Position numbers and translations under genes: made by a program
DNA from: Nitrospira sp.
GTDB lineage: Bacteria > Nitrospirota > Nitrospiria > Nitrospirales > Nitrospiraceae
NCBI GenBank assembly: GCA_024998595.1
Contig: JACOEK010000001.1
Coordinates: 186,001 to 250,000 of the forward strand
Reading direction: 5' to 3'
Length of the DNA stretch: 64,000 nucleotides
Part shown: positions 60,539 to 64,000 of the stretch, in pieces
Position numbering within the stretch: position 1 is the first letter of the stretch
How the letters are laid out: each line of letters starts with the position of its first letter
Notes under the pieces: generated by a model
Database searches by the model: none
What the model was told of the DNA's origin: nothing
What the model saw: only the letters and a program-made list of their open reading frames with translations

Positions 60539-61393
60539 ATGGACATCACACCTCACACTCAGTGGTGCGGCATCATCGGGAACCCGGTCGAGCATTCGTT
60601 GTCGCCGGCGATCCACAATGCCGCCTTTCAGAAAATGGGGCTGGATCTCGTCTATCTGGCCTTTCGCGTGGAATCCCTCGGTGATGCGTTGAAAGGCATA
60701 CGGGCCTTGGGCAATGCGCGGGGCTTCAGCGTGACGATTCCGCACAAGGTGGCGGCCATTCCGTTCCTGGACGAGGTGGAACCCACGGCCAAACACATCG
60801 GGGCAATCAATACCATCGTCGCCGAAGAGGGCAAACTCAAAGGCTACAATACGGATGCGTCGGGAGCTCTGCGGGCGTTGAAAGAGGGTGGGGCACTGCT
60901 CGACGGGCATCGTGTGTTGATCCTGGGTTCCGGCGGAGCCGCTCGCGCCATTGCGTTTGCGCTGGCCACGGGGACGGGCATTGCGGGGTTGACCATTCTC
61001 GGTATCGAAGAGGCGGAGCGGCAGAAGCTGGTGAAAGACTTGCGGGACAAGACCGGAGTGCCCATCGAAGACGGGCCGTTGACATTGGACATGCTCCGCA
61101 ATTGGGTCCCGCATGTCCGTACGCTGATTCACTGTACGCCGGTCGGCATGTCGCCGAAGGTGGGAGAATCCTGCGTCCCGGCCAATCTGTTCAGGCCGGA
61201 ACTGACGGTGATGGATATCGTCTACAACCCGCGCGAAACCAAACTCCTCCAGGAAGCGAAGGCAGGCGGGTGCCGGACGATTTCAGGGTTGGAGATGTTC
61301 CTCAATCAAGCCGTGCTGCAATTCGAGTTGTGGACGAACCAGCCGGCTCCGGTCGATATCATGCGGCATGTGCTGGAGTCGCGCTTTGTCTAA
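60539..61393 (+). CDS. aroE: shikimate dehydrogenase
   Basis: The protein is 284 residues. GIIGNPVEHSLSPAIHNAAF binds shikimate; VTIPHKVAAIP carries the catalytic Lys; NTDASGALRAL the Asp; and VLILGSGGAARAIAFALA the NADP site. It converts 3-dehydroshikimate to shikimate. ATG 60539 directly starts the conserved domain. aroK follows after 66 nt. Confidence 0.96.
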   Translation: MDITPHTQWCGIIGNPVEHSLSPAIHNAAFQKMGLDLVYLAFRVESLGDALKGIRALGNARGFSVTIPHKVAAIPFLDEVEPTAKHIGAINTIVAEEGKLKGYNTDASGALRALKEGGALLDGHRVLILGSGGAARAIAFALATGTGIAGLTILGIEEAERQKLVKDLRDKTGVPIEDGPLTLDMLRNWVPHVRTLIHCTPVGMSPKVGESCVPANLFRPELTVMDIVYNPRETKLLQEAKAGGCRTISGLEMFLNQAVLQFELWTNQPAPVDIMRHVLESRFV

Positions 61394-61459
61394 CGAATCG
61401 GCCCTTCTCTGCGGGCAGACCTGGGCAGTATCCTCATCCTTTCCCACCTGGAACTTGTT

Positions 61460-61972
61460 ATGAATCTGGTGTTGATCGGGTATCGGGGGACCGGCAAGAG
61501 CACGGTCGGCAAAGTTCTCGCGCGCAAGCTCGGGCGCACGGTCGTCTCGACCGATGCCGAGATCGTGAAGCGCGCCAACCTCCCCGTGCCTGAAATCGTC
61601 AAACAATTCGGGTGGGACCATTTTCGGGATTTGGAATCGACCGTCTGCCGGGATTTTGCCGCGCAGGATCGCTTGATCATCGATACCGGTGGCGGCGCCA
61701 TTCTCCGGCCGGAGAATGTTGAGATGCTGCGAAAGAACGGGACGCTGGTTTGGTTGACCGCCACAGTGGAGACGATCACACGCCGGATCGGTGGCGATAC
61801 GCAGCGGCCGTCGCTGACCGGCACGAAATCCTTCACGGAAGAAATCCGTGACGTCTTAGCCGAACGGACGCCCAAGTATCAGGCCGCCGCCACTCACGTA
61901 GTTTCGACCGATGGCGTCTCTACGGCAGTGGTGGCCGAACGCATTCTCCAACTGACCTCGGGCATTTCTTGA
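61460..61972 (+). CDS. aroK: shikimate kinase
   Basis: The protein is 170 residues. The P-loop is VLIGYRGTGKSTVGKVLA, followed by VVSTDAEIVKRANLPVPEIV, FRDLESTV and DTGGGAILRPENV, plus RP in TQRPSLTG. It phosphorylates shikimate for EPSP synthase, encoded at 40234. It ends 34 bases before tRNA-Arg, so this operon stops at the integration site. Confidence 0.96.
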   Translation: MNLVLIGYRGTGKSTVGKVLARKLGRTVVSTDAEIVKRANLPVPEIVKQFGWDHFRDLESTVCRDFAAQDRLIIDTGGGAILRPENVEMLRKNGTLVWLTATVETITRRIGGDTQRPSLTGTKSFTEEIRDVLAERTPKYQAAATHVVSTDGVSTAVVAERILQLTSGIS

Positions 61973-61979
61973 CATCCCC

Positions 61980-63209
61980 TCAGTAACATGGTCTTAATCC
62001 CCACGCGCGCCCGTAGCTCAATTGGATAGAGCATCGGACTTCGGATCCGAGGGTTGGGGGTTCAAGTCCCTCCGGGCGCACCATATAATCAATAGGTTGC
62101 ATCGTTTCTCGCTCTTCCCCCTCCGGTTTGGTCACGGTTTTGGTCACGGTTCCAGCCAGACTCCCTCGATTCACTGCGTCCCGAAGATGTCCTGGAGCAA
62201 GGTGGGCATACCGGAGGGTCGTTTCAATATCGCGGTGTCCGAGAATCTCCTTCACCGACACGAGATCGACCCCTGCCATGACACGGCGGCTGGCTGCGGT
62301 ATGCCGAAGTGAGTGCCAGCACGCCCCAGTGATCCCCGCTCGGCGCAGGCTAGGCTCAAACGCACGCCTAAGGAACGCCCGGCTGTCCATCGGGTGAGTC
62401 ACGTCCTTTAAGCCTGGGAACACCCAAGCCGATCGAAGGAACGAGTCAAATGACCTCAGAATGGTCTTGGCTCCTTCGCTCAAGGGCACATGCCGGGTTT
62501 TGCCGCCCTTCGGCATGGGGAGGGTCAGGACCTCGTTCTCCAAATCGACCTGGTTCCACCGGAGCGAAAACTGTTCTCCTCGTCTCAAGCCTGTCTCGAC
62601 GGCGAAGGCCACCAATTTCCAGTCGTCCGGGGTCATCACGCCCCTCAATCGATCAAGTTCCTCACTGGTCAGGAATCGCGTCCGGTTGGCTTCCGGGAAG
62701 AACTTGAGGCTGGACACCGGGTTCTTAGTGAGCTTGTCGTCTTTAACGGCTAACATGAGCACATGACGAAGGAAGGCAAAATGTCGGTTGATCGTGGCAT
62801 CCGCCCACAGTCGTTGCGGGTCCTTCTTACTCACCTTCAGTTTGGCTCGCATTCTGGCTTGAATGCGCCGGAGATCGTCGACCGTAATCTGGGTGAGCAC
62901 GCGATTCCCGATGAGCAGCGACCAGCGTCGCCCATAGAGCACTTCACCTGGCTTATTGCGGTTAACAGACCCTTCGAGGTAGCGATTGATCCAGGCCCGA
63001 AGCGTCACGTCCTTTCGAGGGGCGAATTTCTCGGGGAAAAATGTCCCTTCCCGAATGTCGGCCCGCAATCTGCCATACAGCGCTTTGGCCTGTGATTTTG
63101 TATCACACCGAAACCAGCGCTCCCGACCGTGGACATAGAGCCTCACCCACCAGCCTTCGCGGTTTTTGCGCTGGGTGATCCCCCTATCCTTTCCCGCTTT
63201 TCGTGCCAC
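61980..63209 (-). CDS. tyrosine recombinase/phage-type integrase, running through tRNA-Arg
   Basis: The protein is 409 residues from GTG 63209 (AAGGAG 7 nt upstream; overlaps the CGNR gene by 26 nt). An AP2-like arm domain (about 15-45), a SAM-like core-binding domain (about 65-160) and the catalytic domain follow. Its active residues are Arg in VETGLRRGEQF, Lys in PMPKGGKTRHVPL, HSLRHTA (HxxR), His in LGHRDIETT and Tyr in RYAHLAP. The last 34 residues, from MVRPEGLEPPTLGSEVRCSI on, are the antisense translation of tRNA-Arg and its flank, so the end of the protein is host DNA. Confidence 0.92.
   Translation of the reverse strand: MARKAGKDRGITQRKNREGWWVRLYVHGRERWFRCDTKSQAKALYGRLRADIREGTFFPEKFAPRKDVTLRAWINRYLEGSVNRNKPGEVLYGRRWSLLIGNRVLTQITVDDLRRIQARMRAKLKVSKKDPQRLWADATINRHFAFLRHVLMLAVKDDKLTKNPVSSLKFFPEANRTRFLTSEELDRLRGVMTPDDWKLVAFAVETGLRRGEQFSLRWNQVDLENEVLTLPMPKGGKTRHVPLSEGAKTILRSFDSFLRSAWVFPGLKDVTHPMDSRAFLRRAFEPSLRRAGITGACWHSLRHTAASRRVMAGVDLVSVKEILGHRDIETTLRYAHLAPGHLRDAVNRGSLAGTVTKTVTKPEGEERETMQPIDYMVRPEGLEPPTLGSEVRCSIQLSYGRAWGLRPCY
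62007..62083 (+). tRNA. tRNA-Arg (TCG)
   Basis: This is a 77-nt cloverleaf with encoded CCA: acceptor GCGCCCG/CGGGCGC, anticodon stem TCGGA/TCCGA with loop CTTCGGA (anticodon TCG), T-arm GGGGG-TTCAAGT-CCCTC. It reads CGA codons. An integrase gene points at its 3' end from the right. Confidence 0.97.
62127..62150. repeat. two tandem 12-bp units inside the integrase gene
   Basis: TTTGGTCACGGT is repeated twice in tandem. On the coding strand it gives TVTK-TVTK in the linker after the catalytic Tyr. A recent unit duplication by slippage is likely. Confidence 0.8.
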
Positions 63210-63849
63210 GGCGACGCTCCTTTTGTTGGTCGGCTTTGTGGCTCTCTCGCCATTTGCGAGTCGCGACTCGCGTCTGACAACGAGGCCCACAGTATCTTTG
63301 ATCGAAACGAATGGCCAAGTAAATCCGTTGGCACTCGGGGCAGCGACGGATGCGCCCGGCATAGTCCACCAACAGATGGGCAAACCGATATTCAAATTCT
63401 TTCACTTTCCGCTTCGTGGCGACAAACACACTCCCTTTGCGTTCGTCTTCGAGGGGTAACGTCACGATGATCGTGAATTGCGGGAACGTAAAGGCGGTGA
63501 CGGCGGTCTCCCAGAGCGTTTCAAGGCTGCCCAGGACCATCGCCTGGATCTCTTTGGCCTCTCCACGACTTGGCAGTGTGCCGCGAGCTCCCTCTCCTGG
63601 AATCGATCGGACGCTCCAGCCGGCCTCTGTCGCGATGTCCGCCCCACGGCGGTTGGCGACGTCATCGACAAAGCTGGCGATCTCAAACGCCAAGACCATC
63701 CATTCACTGGCCGTGAGGGTGTCCAGGTCAGTCTGAATAAACTTCAGGAGCCATCCCACCTCGCCATCTGCCGTGGCGAGAATCCTCTCTCTCGCCTTCT
63801 TCATCTCTCCGTGAAACTGGTCGTAGATTGCGGCTCGATCACCCGGCAT
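63184..63849 (-). CDS. CGNR-type zinc-finger protein
   Basis: The protein is 221 residues. Residues about 1-150 are a helical and beta region without clear family. The C-terminal zinc finger has C-x2-C and C-x3-C pairs (RRCPECQRIYLAIR, then DQRYCGPRCQ), like the CGNR family of putative DNA-binding proteins. A basic tail follows (RKWRESHKADQQKERRR). ATG 63849 has AAGGAG 6 nt upstream. The integrase gene overlaps its end, so the two are probably cotranscribed as element genes. Confidence 0.8.
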   Translation of the reverse strand: MPGDRAAIYDQFHGEMKKARERILATADGEVGWLLKFIQTDLDTLTASEWMVLAFEIASFVDDVANRRGADIATEAGWSVRSIPGEGARGTLPSRGEAKEIQAMVLGSLETLWETAVTAFTFPQFTIIVTLPLEDERKGSVFVATKRKVKEFEYRFAHLLVDYAGRIRRCPECQRIYLAIRFDQRYCGPRCQTRVATRKWRESHKADQQKERRRGTKSGKG

Positions 63850-64000
63850 TGGGGGCTCCTTCTCATGATGAGTGGATGAGAATCTCACTCCATCGCAGTA
63901 CAGACGAAAAAAGTTGGGACCAACGGTAGATGTTGCGTGGAAATCGCTTGAAGAGTGTACCTCGGTAGTGGTAATGCGTGTCAAGATAGGATATGCCTTT
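63850..64000 (-). promoter_or_regulatory. upstream region of the element genes
   Basis: On the minus strand, TTGACA (63983-63978) lies 19 bases from TACACT, a weak promoter pair. GTTGG-GA-CCAAC (63913-63924) is a perfect short inverted repeat. The same strand is open as a frame here but lacks a start signal. Confidence 0.35.

Noticed and set aside
62022-62312. Plus-strand open frame of 96 codons starting inside tRNA-Arg
   Set aside because: It starts in a tRNA and runs antisense to the integrase; no domain is seen.
63210-63395. N-terminal extension of the integrase by 62 codons
   Set aside because: It overlaps the CGNR zinc-finger coding region in another frame; GTG 63209 has a strong ribosome binding site.

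Overview
This window looks like chromosomal DNA of a GC-rich Gram-negative bacterium, most probably a Nitrospira-like member of the Nitrospirota. That placement is inference from three things: an assimilatory sulfate pathway with a ferredoxin-type sulfite reductase, proteins with PCP_red domains in a non-photosynthetic gene background, and lipoproteins with outer-membrane or periplasmic enzymes. No 16S rRNA gene is present to confirm it. About 65 protein genes, three tRNA genes and one decayed recombinase fragment can be supported.

Left part (1-11250). anmK, a DUF2726-like protein, an exported TPR protein, a beta-helix protein, a response regulator-GGDEF protein and a lytic transglycosylase are followed by a more AT-rich accessory stretch. 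That stretch carries a methyltransferase, a MEDS-domain protein and an arsenic operon (arsR-acr3-arsI-arsC). It ends in a fragment of a tyrosine recombinase abutting the 3' end of initiator tRNA-Met, which suggests an old genomic island.

Translation and housekeeping block (11335-21521). fmt-rsmB-rpe-pheS-pheT run rightwards and converge on thrS-infC-rpmI-rplT, which run leftwards. PheS and PheT are of the archaeal/eukaryotic type, unlike the other translation genes. infC appears to start at AUC.

Sulfur block (22542-32759). An Rrf2 regulator is followed by sulfite reductase fused to a TusA-like domain, APS reductase, a TrpD2-like protein, CysD and CysN with a divergent CysC domain. An Mrp/NBP35 ATPase, a zinc-ribbon double-PCP_red protein and a His-rich membrane protein follow on the same strand.

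Central housekeeping block (32912-47015). yebC-ruvA-(Cys-rich protein)-ruvB is followed by an aromatic amino acid cluster (pheA-hisC-aroF-tyrA-aroA), then cmk-plsC-rpsA-sppA-ihfB and a second protein with four PCP_red repeats.

Right part (47366-64000). This holds small hypotheticals, an FG-GAP lipoprotein, a D,D-carboxypeptidase, and a LysR regulator divergent from a lipidated truncated hemoglobin. A leftward operon (protease-lipB-gdhA-two small genes) sits downstream of a sigma-70 factor gene that has its own terminator. trmI-SDR-aroE-aroK run rightwards up to tRNA-Arg(UCG). A tyrosine recombinase whose reading frame runs antisense through that tRNA, together with a CGNR zinc-finger gene, marks the edge of an integrated element that continues beyond the window.
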